The notes below the pieces were generated by a model. It was not told the origin of the DNA. It saw only the letters and a program-made list of their open reading frames with translations, and ran no database searches. Below are positions 43,994 to 52,739 of a stretch of 64,000 nucleotides of DNA, piece after piece. Origin of the DNA: UBA4658 sp002405485. GTDB lineage: Bacteria > Planctomycetota > Phycisphaerae > Phycisphaerales > UBA1924. Both the position numbers and the translations under genes were made by a program. The DNA is taken from the NCBI GenBank assembly GCA_036823255.1, contig DAISGC010000002.1:45367-109366 (forward strand). Direction: 5' to 3'. The first letter of the stretch is position 1; each line of letters starts with the position of its first letter.

Positions 43994-44476
43994 ATGGTGA
44001 ACACACGAAGATGCCGGCGGCGGTTGGTCTCCTACGCCACCTTTGAAGATCTGCGGCGAGAACTGGACGCGATCGAGGCCGCGCACGCGAAGGGTGCGCT
44101 TGTGGCACTGGGCAATCACACGCCCGGTGCGATTCTCGCACACGTCGCGCTGGGCATGCGCTCATCGTTCGAGGGCTTCCCGACGAGGGCTCCGCTGTGG
44201 ATTCGCGTGCTCGGGCCGCTCGTGAAGCACCGCGTGCTCTCTCGACCGTTTGTGCCCGGGTTCAAGCTCAGCCGAAACGTCGACGCCAAGGTGTGGGATA
44301 GCAGCGTGACCTTCGAGGATGGCATGATGCAGTTGCGAAAGCAGCTCGAGCGGGTGTCGGCCCCGGGAGCTCGGCCAACGGCTCCGCATCCGTTCTTCGG
44401 ACCGTTGACCCCCGATGAGTGGCGCGCGTACCAGCTTCGGCACGCGGAGCTGCACCTCAGCTTCCTGCAGGTGTGA
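43994..44476 (+). CDS. DUF1569 (DinB-like) protein
   Basis: 160 residues of the DUF1569/DinB-YfiT fold. The opening MVNTRRCRRRLVSYATFEDL, LGNHTPGAILAHVALGM and LTPDEWRAYQLRHAELHLSFL match DUF1569, and the His of AHVA plus HAELH form the usual three-His metal site. DinB-like proteins are metal-dependent transferases or hydrolases of mostly unknown substrate. It starts 12 bp after ptuB with AGAGG just upstream, so it is in the same transcription unit, though DUF1569 is not a known Septu part. It overlaps the convergent BatD/E gene by 20 bp. Confidence 0.8.
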   Translation: MVNTRRCRRRLVSYATFEDLRRELDAIEAAHAKGALVALGNHTPGAILAHVALGMRSSFEGFPTRAPLWIRVLGPLVKHRVLSRPFVPGFKLSRNVDAKVWDSSVTFEDGMMQLRKQLERVSAPGARPTAPHPFFGPLTPDEWRAYQLRHAELHLSFLQV

Positions 44477-47198
44477 CTCGGCGTGGCGTCGTGTCGGCGA
44501 TCCGGCGAAGGGCGTCATGTGGAAGCCACCACGCGCGCTCGCCCGGTTCATCCGAGCGACCATCTGACCGAATCTCACACCACACTCGGCCATCGCCGCC
44601 GACCGTGCTGGTCACAATCCGCACTTCGTGTCCGGCTCGCAGCGCGGAACCCGAGGGCTGGCCGATCAGTTCATCGGGATGATCGCGCGGCGTGGTCTCC
44701 ACGATGAGCACCGCGTGGAAGTGTGCGGCATGCTCGCGATACCAGCGATGAGCGATGATCGCACTTGTGAGCACGCAAAGCACGCCGAGCACGATCACGA
44801 CCATTCCCACTCGGATGCGAGACGTGAGCAATCGGAGGCAACCCGCCAACCAGAGCGACGCCCAGGCGGCGCACGCCACGACGGTGAGGGCTCCCTCCGG
44901 CAGAGATACAAGGACCGCCTCCGCATGCCGCGTCCACGGAACGGATGTGCGCTGGTGCGGCGTCCGACTGGTCGTTGCACTGGCGTCGCCAAGGACCTGA
45001 GCTCGTGTCGCACTCAGCCGCTCGGCGAGCCCCGGCAGCGCAGGAGCGATGAGGTCTGCGCGGCGGAAGTTGAGCATCGCCGCTGCGAGGTCTCCGACGC
45101 GATGATGAGCGATCCCGGCGTTGTAGAACGCCGCGGCACGAAGTCGCGCAGTTGTCGACGAGGAAGCGGCTGCCTCGAAACGGTCTCCTAGCGATCTTAT
45201 CGCGTCGTTTGAGACGGCGCGACCTGTTTCGGCAGCTTGGAGCGCGGCGTCCAACTCTCGTGCGAGAGTCTCCCAGTCCGAACCGATCGGCATGACTGCC
45301 TGAGCACGTGCGGCGGGCATCACTGAGAGAAGGCCCGCGATCAGCAGTCCTCCGACGAGCACGCGCCCTCTCATGCCTGCTCCACTGACATGGCGAGCGT
45401 GATGACTGCGAGCAAAGCCCGATGCGATCTCGAGTATCCTGGCGCTCGAGGGACTCAGTGCGCTCTGAGCGGCCGGCGCGAAGCGCGGTTCGTCGGCATT
45501 CAGGAGCGCGTCGGCCAGCGCGGGTACGGACGGATGATCGCAGGAGTGCAGCAGTGCGACGGCCTCGCGTGCAGTCAAGGACTCTCGCGGGGCATCGAAC
45601 CAGTCCGCAACGAAGTGCGTGAGCGCCCGAGAAGGGCACGTGGAGGCTCGAAGTTCGCGACGCAGGGCGCTCAGCGCCCGCTTTCGGCGACGCTTCGCCG
45701 GATCCCGCCGGGCCCCCCACTGCACGAGTCGTAGACATTCAAGCGCGACGAACATCAGGGGCGGGCCCGCAAGCACACCGGCCAGCACCCACCGCGTAGA
45801 CGGATCCTCCTTGGAGAACGAAAGATCACCCAATCCAGGACGCGGCGGGTGCATGATGACGCCGGACTTCCGTTCGGTCTCATCGGCATCGGGCGTGGTC
45901 TGACGTGCGCCAGCGGACAACGTGTCATCGCCCGGGAGGGCGACCGACTGCGACGGGGCGACGGTCAGCTTGATCGGCGCTGACTGAGCGATCCTGTACG
46001 ATCGGGAGATGGGGTCGAAGGAGCTGAGGGAGACCGGCCCGACCTGGGTGACAGCGGCAGAACGCGGACGAATGACGAGCTTGAACGTGGCGGAGGCGCC
46101 GGTGATCTGTGGCAGGACGGGCTCGCGTGGAATGCGGAACTCCGCAGCGCCCGACATCTGGCGGGCAAGGTCGAGCGCAGGCACGCGCGAGAGCGGTGCG
46201 GGGCCTGTGACTGTGACCGTGAGCGTGATCGGATCGCCGACGCTCAGCGACGTGACGTCCGCGGATGTGGAGATCGAGTACGAGCCGACAAGACCGGAGA
46301 ACTGCTGCGGGCGGCCCTCAACGGGAAGATCGATGACGGAGATGCGCAGCGGCTGGGCCTCGCAGAAGAGCCGCTCGTACACGGTGCGGTCGGATCCCGG
46401 AAGATCCATGATGTTCGGAGCACGCTGGCCGGCCGCGGCGCCGAAATCCACTCGGGCCGGGCCGACGGTGATCACGCCCGGTTCGGTTGGAATGATGATC
46501 CGCTCGGCAGTGATGACGCCCGAGGAAAAGAGCACCGCCGTCCGGTCGCCGTCGACCATCATTTGAGCTTGCGTCGATGATGGCGCAGTAGCGATGCGCG
46601 AGTCCGGATAGACCTCATGCGCCGAGCCGGAAATCGGCAGTGTTGCGGCGGGTGCACTCACGTTGCGCCCAAGGCGCCACTCCATCAGGATCGGCACCGG
46701 TTGACCCACATAGACCGGCCCTTCCGGGCCTTTGACCGTGAGCGTGAAGTCAGGCGCCTTGGGGACCTCACGCACCTTGATGGTCACGGGGCTAGAGCGG
46801 AGCGTTCTGCCGCCGATGTCGATCGTCATCGACGGGACCACGATCTCTCCGGGCCGCCGGGCCATGAGCGCGTACATGTGACCGACTTCGCCGCCGGAGG
46901 ACTGCACCTGCCCGTTGATGATGATGGTCATCCCCGTGGAGGTGCTGACACCGCGATACTCGATCGACGCGTTCGGAATCTCCGGCATGGTTGGCGGGGT
47001 GGTCGCCGTCGTGCCGCGCAGGACCACTCGAAGCTGGTGCACCTCGCCAACGAACACCTCGGCGGGTGCTTCCACCATGATGCTGGCGTCACTCGCGTCC
47101 CGGGACTGCGCATGCGCGATGCGGCCGAACGTGCTGAATGCACAGAAGCAGGCGACAGCTAGCCGAATGAGCCCGATGATGGTCAGCGATCTGATCAC
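44457..47198 (-). CDS. batD: BatD-BatE-like fusion protein
   Basis: 913 residues. The first part (signal peptide, then four or five Ig-like beta domains such as ASIMVEAPAEVFVGEVHQLRV and DFTLTVKGPEGPVYVGQPV, a membrane segment near WVLAGVLAGPPLMFVALE, and a cytoplasmic part) is BatD. At residue 609 a second Met begins MRGRVLVGGLLIAGLLSV, a complete signal peptide, followed by a TPR region, two membrane segments and an SH3-like end, the layout of BatE. GGAG lies 5 nt before that internal ATG (45374), so a separate 305-aa BatE could also be made. The main start is GTG 47198, overlapping the BatC stop as GTGA. Bat proteins are linked to envelope stress and stability; molecular roles are uncertain. 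Confidence 0.8.
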   Translation of the reverse strand: MIRSLTIIGLIRLAVACFCAFSTFGRIAHAQSRDASDASIMVEAPAEVFVGEVHQLRVVLRGTTATTPPTMPEIPNASIEYRGVSTSTGMTIIINGQVQSSGGEVGHMYALMARRPGEIVVPSMTIDIGGRTLRSSPVTIKVREVPKAPDFTLTVKGPEGPVYVGQPVPILMEWRLGRNVSAPAATLPISGSAHEVYPDSRIATAPSSTQAQMMVDGDRTAVLFSSGVITAERIIIPTEPGVITVGPARVDFGAAAGQRAPNIMDLPGSDRTVYERLFCEAQPLRISVIDLPVEGRPQQFSGLVGSYSISTSADVTSLSVGDPITLTVTVTGPAPLSRVPALDLARQMSGAAEFRIPREPVLPQITGASATFKLVIRPRSAAVTQVGPVSLSSFDPISRSYRIAQSAPIKLTVAPSQSVALPGDDTLSAGARQTTPDADETERKSGVIMHPPRPGLGDLSFSKEDPSTRWVLAGVLAGPPLMFVALECLRLVQWGARRDPAKRRRKRALSALRRELRASTCPSRALTHFVADWFDAPRESLTAREAVALLHSCDHPSVPALADALLNADEPRFAPAAQSALSPSSARILEIASGFARSHHARHVSGAGMRGRVLVGGLLIAGLLSVMPAARAQAVMPIGSDWETLARELDAALQAAETGRAVSNDAIRSLGDRFEAAASSSTTARLRAAAFYNAGIAHHRVGDLAAAMLNFRRADLIAPALPGLAERLSATRAQVLGDASATTSRTPHQRTSVPWTRHAEAVLVSLPEGALTVVACAAWASLWLAGCLRLLTSRIRVGMVVIVLGVLCVLTSAIIAHRWYREHAAHFHAVLIVETTPRDHPDELIGQPSGSALRAGHEVRIVTSTVGGDGRVWCEIRSDGRSDEPGERAWWLPHDALRRIADTTPRRVTPAGS

Positions 47199-48511
47199 CA
47201 GTCCTTCTCCACGGGTGCGGTACGCGACCGCATCTGAGCTTGCAGGCGTCGAAGCTGCTCTCGAACCCACCGTTCGCGATCGAGAATCTGTGCGGCGGTC
47301 GCGTCGAACGGCCTCCCTGGCGGCTGCTCCCCCTGCTGCTGCGCTTGCTGCTGGGCCCGCTGCTGCGACTCGGACTCGCGACGGGCCTCATCCGCCGCGG
47401 CGGAACGCTGGGCTTCGCGGAGAGCGTCGGCGGCACGTTGCTGAGCCGCTGCGGCCTCGTCAAACTTCCCGTCCTTGAGCTGCTGCTCGGCCTGCTTCTG
47501 GGATGCCGCGGCCTCCTTGAGCTTCTGCTGGGTCGGCGTCTCACTCGGCGTCGAGGAAGCGTCCTGCCGCGGCGTTTGCTGGTCGCCTGCTTTCCTGGCG
47601 GCCTGCTGCGTCCGCTCGTTCAACGCCCGTTGCCGAGTTGCGCTCTCTGCGGCTCTCTGGTCCTTGGTCTGATCGTCGGGTCCTCTCTGTGCCTGCGTGC
47701 TTGACTCGTCCGCCGCACGCTGCTGCTGATCCGCGAGATCACGCAACTCATCCGAGAGCGATCGGCTGGTCGACGCCGAGGAGTCGTCGCCCGATTGCTC
47801 ACCCTGGCCTTGCTGCTGGTCGGGCCTGGGCTCGCCGGCTTCAGAGTGCTCAGGGCGCGACTGGTCGGACGCGTCCTTCTTCCCGGATTGTTGTTTCTGT
47901 GCCTGCTCCTGCTGACGACGCAGCGAGTCCTTGATCGCGCCGATCCGGCGTTGCACGAGTTCGACGTTGGTCGCCGCAGCACCGTCGCCGGCGTGAAGCT
48001 GATGAGAAGTGCGATAGAAGCGCTCTGCCCGTCGGAGGGTGGCGAGAGCCGCGTCTGCGTTTGAGAGGGCCTCCGCCCCTGACGACTCGACAGTCTTGAG
48101 CGGCAGCGCCTGCTCCGCTCGCGATGCCTCAATCGCTCCGAGATGGAATGCCGCCGCGGCACGAACATGCTCCGGCGAATCGGAACCGAGGATGCCTCGG
48201 AGCGTGCTCTCCGCCTCGCCGGGCTGAGTCAGCGCGAGCGCCGCCGCCCGGCCGAGCGTGAGCTCGATCGGCACCCGTCGACCGGCAGCGCGGATGGCGT
48301 CGTCGAACGCACTGAGGGCCTCCTCATGCTTCCCGTCGCGGAGCAGTTCGGCAGCGCTCTGGGCCAGTTGCTGCACGGACATCGGCTCCGAAGGAGTCTG
48401 ACTCGGGGCGCGCGGCGTGCGTGCCGTAGCAACCGAAGAGAGCGACAGGGCACAGAACGCGCCGAGGATGCTCGATGCCGTAAAAGGCCGTATCTTACTT
48501 GTAGCGTGCAT
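47195..48511 (-). CDS. batC: BatC-like TPR protein
   Basis: 438 residues. A signal peptide (HATSKIRPFTASSILGAFCALSL...), then TPR-like helices over about residues 45-190 (LAQSAAELLRDGKHEEALSAFDDA), then a very long Gln/Glu/Ala/Ser-rich low-complexity stretch, ending in a helical block (DRERWVREQLRRLQAQM). BatC in other bacteria is a TPR protein next to BatB, with the same position here. ATG 48511 is chosen because it starts the signal peptide and overlaps the BatB 3' end by 17 bp; the frame above it has no signal. Confidence 0.78.
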   Translation of the reverse strand: MHATSKIRPFTASSILGAFCALSLSSVATARTPRAPSQTPSEPMSVQQLAQSAAELLRDGKHEEALSAFDDAIRAAGRRVPIELTLGRAAALALTQPGEAESTLRGILGSDSPEHVRAAAAFHLGAIEASRAEQALPLKTVESSGAEALSNADAALATLRRAERFYRTSHQLHAGDGAAATNVELVQRRIGAIKDSLRRQQEQAQKQQSGKKDASDQSRPEHSEAGEPRPDQQQGQGEQSGDDSSASTSRSLSDELRDLADQQQRAADESSTQAQRGPDDQTKDQRAAESATRQRALNERTQQAARKAGDQQTPRQDASSTPSETPTQQKLKEAAASQKQAEQQLKDGKFDEAAAAQQRAADALREAQRSAAADEARRESESQQRAQQQAQQQGEQPPGRPFDATAAQILDRERWVREQLRRLQAQMRSRTAPVEKDW

Positions 48512-49565
48512 GCAGCAGCACCTCCACGCACAGAATCGCAACGGCAAGCGCGAGCACGATCTGAAAGAGCTCGGTGTATCGCACGGTGGTCGTCTGCTCC
48601 TCAATCTTGGGCCCTGATGTCTGCAGCAGCCGCCGGTAGAGCGTGTCCATGTCAATGTTCCCCGTGCCGGCGTTGATGAACATGCCGCCGGGGGTGGCCT
48701 CGGCGACTTGCCGCAGCACGGCCGGATCCATCCGGCTGAGGACCTGGCGTCCGTCGTGAACCATGGCGGAGCGCTGCTCGACCAGTTCCCCGCGGGAGTT
48801 CATCAGCGGCGCACCGGGGACCGGGGCCCCGGTGAGTTCCGAGCCGACGCCGATTGTGACGATGCGGATGCCCTTCTCCGCCGCGAGCTTCGCCGCGTTC
48901 ATCGGATTGGTCTCGTGATCCTCGCCATCGGTGATGAGCACGATGGTTTTGGAACGATCGGTCTGGACTCGGTCGGGATCGCGGTTGGGTGCGGCGTCCG
49001 ATTCTGGGATCAGGACGCCGACGGCCGCTCGAATCGCGTCTCCGATGGCCGTGCCGCCTCGGCCGACCGTCGTGGGAGTCGTGTCATCCAGAGCCATGCG
49101 GAGGAAGGCGTAATCGCTGGTGAGCGGACTCTTGAGCACGGCGGTCCCGGCAAAGGCGATGAGGCCGATACGGTCTCCTTCGGCCGCGTCGATCGCGTCG
49201 CGCACGCCAAGCTTCGCTCGCTCCAGCCGATTCGGGCGAATGTCCTGAGCGAGCATCGATCGTGAGACGTCCAGAACGAACATCACGTCACGGCCCACCC
49301 GCTGAACGCGCTGAGGCTGCGGATCGGTCGAGGGCCGTGCCAGCGCGAACGCCAGACACCCAAGACCGACAGCAGAGAGCGCGACCGATGCGACCCGCCG
49401 ACCTCGCACGGTCGAGCGCGTCCACGAGCGGCCATCCGCGGAGTCAAAGAACCTCTTCCTGGCCCGTTCCTGCCTCCACAGACCCGCAAGACCGACCAGA
49501 AGCAGCCCCGCCGCTCCAAGCAGCCACCAGAGGGCGGAAGGATCCTGCAGGATGATCGTCGTCAT
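48495..49565 (-). CDS. batB: BatB-like VWA-domain membrane protein
   Basis: 356 residues. Two N-terminal membrane segments (WWLLGAAGLLLVGLAGLW, and VALSAVGLGCLAFALARP), a von Willebrand A domain with the MIDAS metal site D-V-S-R-S (MFVLDVSRSMLAQ) and VLITDGEDHE, and a C-terminal membrane segment. BatA/BatB pairs bind each other and partners through the MIDAS site. It is coupled to BatA by an ATGA overlap. Confidence 0.88.
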   Translation of the reverse strand: MTTIILQDPSALWWLLGAAGLLLVGLAGLWRQERARKRFFDSADGRSWTRSTVRGRRVASVALSAVGLGCLAFALARPSTDPQPQRVQRVGRDVMFVLDVSRSMLAQDIRPNRLERAKLGVRDAIDAAEGDRIGLIAFAGTAVLKSPLTSDYAFLRMALDDTTPTTVGRGGTAIGDAIRAAVGVLIPESDAAPNRDPDRVQTDRSKTIVLITDGEDHETNPMNAAKLAAEKGIRIVTIGVGSELTGAPVPGAPLMNSRGELVEQRSAMVHDGRQVLSRMDPAVLRQVAEATPGGMFINAGTGNIDMDTLYRRLLQTSGPKIEEQTTTVRYTELFQIVLALAVAILCVEVLLHARYK

Positions 49566-50680
49566 GGCACCCTCCGCAGGACTGTGGCGACGAGGATCTG
49601 CTGCGCGGCGAGCAGCAGGCAGGCGACGAGTGCCGGAACGCCGAAAAGCTCCCGATAGTCGGTGTACTCCAGGGTCTGGATCCTGGACTTCTCGAGGCGA
49701 TCGATCTCCGCGTAGATCTCGCGGAGCGTTGCGCCGTCGGAGGCGATCCAGTATCTCCCGCCGCTGGCCTCGGCGATGGCGCGGAGCAAGTTCTCATTGA
49801 GTTCGCTCTGGATCGGGATTCGTCGGCGGCCGAGGATCGGGTCGTTGATGGTGCGATAGCTGTCGGACCCGATGCCGATCGCGTAGACCTTGATGCCCCA
49901 CTCTCCCGCAAGAGCCGCGGCTTTCTGCGGGTCGTGCTCGCCAGCGTTGTTGTCGCCATCGGTCAGGAGGATGATCGCCTTGGATTGAATGCGGACGTCC
50001 TCGCCATCGAGGGTTCGCTCACGGCCGCTCAGGTCCTGCTCGGCGGTGCGCAAGCGAGCGGCCGCGAGGGCGATGGCGTCTCCGATCGCCGTGCCGTTCT
50101 CATAGCGATGCTGTGCAAGCGGGATCGACTCGACCAGTTCCTGAAGGGCGACATGGTCGTGGATCAGCGGTGCGACGGTGTCGGCGAATCCCGCGAACTG
50201 CACGACGCCGATCAGGTCATTGGGTCGTCCGGCCAGTTCCCGTCCGTTCCCGAGCAGGAACTCCTTCAGGACGCTCTTGGCCGCCGGAAGCCGCGAGGTT
50301 TCGCGCCCGTCGATCTCCATGGGCAGGCCCATCGAGCCGGAGCGGTCGACCACGAGCTTGATCGCGACTGCGTCAGTGGATGAGATCACCCGTCCCTCTC
50401 CAAGCTGCGGACGGGCGAGCGCCACGATCACAAGCGCGAGCGCGCAGGCACGCAGCACTCCTGGAAGCCAGAGCACTCTTTGTCGAATCGTCCGCGGCAG
50501 ACGCTCCGATCCATCGTGCATCGGCAGTGTCAATCCGGTTCGTCGATCTCGGCGTCGCCACGACCACACGAGCGCCGCCGCAGGAATCACCAGCAGCCCA
50601 AGCGCCCACGGCGAGTGCCAGGAGACTCTCCCCGAGAGCACCCCTTCCAGGAGTTCCGACGCGTCAGACCAGGGCATCAT
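49562..50680 (-). CDS. batA: BatA-like VWA-domain membrane protein
   Basis: 372 residues. An N-terminal pair of membrane segments, a VWA domain with the MIDAS motif D-R-S-G-S (KLVVDRSGSMGLP), TAIGDAIALAA and LLTDGDNNAG, and a C-terminal membrane segment (LVACLLLAAQQILVA). It differs from BatB by the DRSGS variant. ATG 50680 overlaps the preceding stop as ATGA and is preferred over the open frame above it. Confidence 0.87.
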   Translation of the reverse strand: MMPWSDASELLEGVLSGRVSWHSPWALGLLVIPAAALVWSWRRRDRRTGLTLPMHDGSERLPRTIRQRVLWLPGVLRACALALVIVALARPQLGEGRVISSTDAVAIKLVVDRSGSMGLPMEIDGRETSRLPAAKSVLKEFLLGNGRELAGRPNDLIGVVQFAGFADTVAPLIHDHVALQELVESIPLAQHRYENGTAIGDAIALAAARLRTAEQDLSGRERTLDGEDVRIQSKAIILLTDGDNNAGEHDPQKAAALAGEWGIKVYAIGIGSDSYRTINDPILGRRRIPIQSELNENLLRAIAEASGGRYWIASDGATLREIYAEIDRLEKSRIQTLEYTDYRELFGVPALVACLLLAAQQILVATVLRRVP

Positions 50681-51789
50681 GTGCGTCCCCCTTCCGGGCC
50701 AGCGGCCCGAATCGCACCTGCACACGCATCGATCCACGCGACGGATCGGGCAATCAGGGCATCGATGCGACCGGCCTGATCCGCAGCAACAGTCGGGGCA
50801 TAGATCGAACGATCGATCTCCGTGAGGATCGCAACACCCTCGGCCCGCTCACGTTCCAGGAGGCGATCAGATGTGAGCAGCCGAGGGATGATCTCCTGGA
50901 CGGTCGCTCCGGGCGATGTTGACAGCAGTTCATCAGCGCACCACCGACGCAGCACCCGGCCGACTTCGGCGATGGCCTCCTCTGGCGGACATGGGTCAAT
51001 CGCCGCGCTGCGTCGCTCGATCAGGCGTTGCAGCGCGGATCGTGCGACATCACTCGGAGCGACTGTTCGTCGGGCTCGGAGCCGCCGAACCGCCAGCACG
51101 CTCCCAACACCCACCGCCCCGACCGTGACGGCGGTAGCAACTCCAAGGAGCGCGGCCGATCGTCCCGCATCCGCGGTGGCAGGGAGCAGAATCGGCGGCG
51201 GACGCAGGGGCGTCTGCGCGTCGGTCCCCGCGGGCGCGATGCCCCGCACACGAACCGGAATCGGCATGGAGCGAAGCGAGACCAGCGGAGCCCGCGGCGC
51301 TCGCCCGCCGTGCGATGCAGTGTCCCCGGACGTTCCACGAACCTCGATCGCGATCTCCGGGATCGCCTTGTCGCCGGGAAGAAATGGATCGAGGGTGGTT
51401 CGCCGACGCGTGACGGTGCGCGATCCATCGGCCGACAGGCTCGCGGAGTCCTCCGTGGACACGATGACAAAGCCGGGAAACTCGCTGATGTCCGGCAGCA
51501 GAACGCGAGCCGACGAAGGTGCGTCCACTTCGATCGAGAGCACCGCCCGATCCGCGACGCTCAGATCGCTCCGGCTGATCGCGACGGTCGCGCGAACATC
51601 GAGACCCTGCTCGATCGACCGAAGCGTCTGCGTGACCGGTTGAGGCGATGGGTCCGACAGAGGTGAGCCAGCGCCCGACGATCGACCATCCTCGGCGGGC
51701 GCCCCGAGTGCCGAGGCGCGCAGAGTGCCCCCGACGACGACGATCGTCAAGAGCGGATACACGAGGTGATTGGGCCCTGATCGGTGCAT
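50677..51789 (-). CDS. BatD-like/DUF4381-type protein in the Bat operon
   Basis: 370 residues. A signal peptide, a beta-sandwich domain like one BatD repeat (DLSVADRAVLSIEVDAPSS, LPGDKAIPEIAIEVRG), a Pro-rich linker, one membrane segment (ALLGVATAVTVGAVGVGSVLAV) and a cytoplasmic helical domain (RSALQRLIERRSAAID... VLRRWCADELL). It lies between DUF58 and BatA, the position of the DUF4381-type protein in many Bat operons. Its exact role is not known. Confidence 0.72.
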   Translation of the reverse strand: MHRSGPNHLVYPLLTIVVVGGTLRASALGAPAEDGRSSGAGSPLSDPSPQPVTQTLRSIEQGLDVRATVAISRSDLSVADRAVLSIEVDAPSSARVLLPDISEFPGFVIVSTEDSASLSADGSRTVTRRRTTLDPFLPGDKAIPEIAIEVRGTSGDTASHGGRAPRAPLVSLRSMPIPVRVRGIAPAGTDAQTPLRPPPILLPATADAGRSAALLGVATAVTVGAVGVGSVLAVRRLRARRTVAPSDVARSALQRLIERRSAAIDPCPPEEAIAEVGRVLRRWCADELLSTSPGATVQEIIPRLLTSDRLLERERAEGVAILTEIDRSIYAPTVAADQAGRIDALIARSVAWIDACAGAIRAAGPEGGRT

Positions 51790-51824
51790 GGATTCATGGA
51801 CTCATGATGCCGCGCACTGGCACG

Positions 51825-52712
51825 TCATCGTCTGCGCTCCCGGGCGTGGAACAGTTCGACCAGATCGTGTACGTACTCGCGATCCGTGCTGAGCGCGACT
51901 TCGTCCGCTCCGGCCCGACGGATCGCGTCGGCGACGCCGGAACGCCGCTCGTGTGCCAGCCGGGCATACGCCGCTCGGACGGCGGCCGACGACGTGTCGA
52001 TCGTCCGCGTGCGTCCGGTTTCCGGGTCCTGGGCATCGACGATGCCCGCACGAGGGAGTTCCAAGTCCCGAGGATCCTCGATGCGAACGGCGATCACATC
52101 ATGGCGAGGCGTGATCGCGCTCAACGCGTCATATGCGGTGGACGCCGCCGAGGGAATGAGGAAGTCCGAGACCATGAACACCACAGCCCGGCGCTTGGCG
52201 ACCCGTGCGATGTGCTCGCACGCGACCCGGATGCTGGTCGCCCGACGCCGCGGCTCAAAGGCCAGCATGTCCCGGATCAGGCGGAGCGTGTGCCTGAGGC
52301 CCTTCTTGGGCGGGCAGTACAGCTCGATCTCGTCGGTGAAGAGCACAAGCCCAACCCGATCGCCCTGACGGCTTGCGGCAAAGGCCAGCACGGCGGACGC
52401 TCGCACGGCCAGTTCCCGCTTCGCGAGACGCTGCGTTGAGAAGTCGCCAGATGCCGAGAGATCCACGGCAAGGAGGACCGTGAGCTCGCGTTCCTCCGTG
52501 TACCGCTTGACGAACGGCCGACCCGTTCTTGCCGTCACGTTCCAGTCGATCGTCCGCACATCGTCGCCCGGTTGATACTCGCGGACTTCGCTGAACTCGA
52601 TCCCGCGACCCTTGAAGGCGGACGAATACTCACCCGCGAACACCTCCGTCACGCTGTGGCGGGTGGTGATCTCCAGAAGTCGGACTTGCTTGGCCAGTTC
52701 GGCGGGCGTCAT
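51825..52712 (-). CDS. DUF58 domain-containing protein
   Basis: 295 residues. DUF58 motifs are clear: FSEVREYQPGDDVRTIDWNVTARTG, FVKRYTEERE, then a VWA-like domain with LAVDLSASGDF. DUF58 proteins always travel with MoxR ATPases and are thought to be clients or adaptors of the chaperone-like MoxR. It follows moxR by 27 bp and precedes the BatD-like gene by 35 bp. Confidence 0.92.
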   Translation of the reverse strand: MTPAELAKQVRLLEITTRHSVTEVFAGEYSSAFKGRGIEFSEVREYQPGDDVRTIDWNVTARTGRPFVKRYTEERELTVLLAVDLSASGDFSTQRLAKRELAVRASAVLAFAASRQGDRVGLVLFTDEIELYCPPKKGLRHTLRLIRDMLAFEPRRRATSIRVACEHIARVAKRRAVVFMVSDFLIPSAASTAYDALSAITPRHDVIAVRIEDPRDLELPRAGIVDAQDPETGRTRTIDTSSAAVRAAYARLAHERRSGVADAIRRAGADEVALSTDREYVHDLVELFHARERRR

Positions 52713-52739
52713 GGCGCGGGGCCTGTTGGTGGGTCTGGG

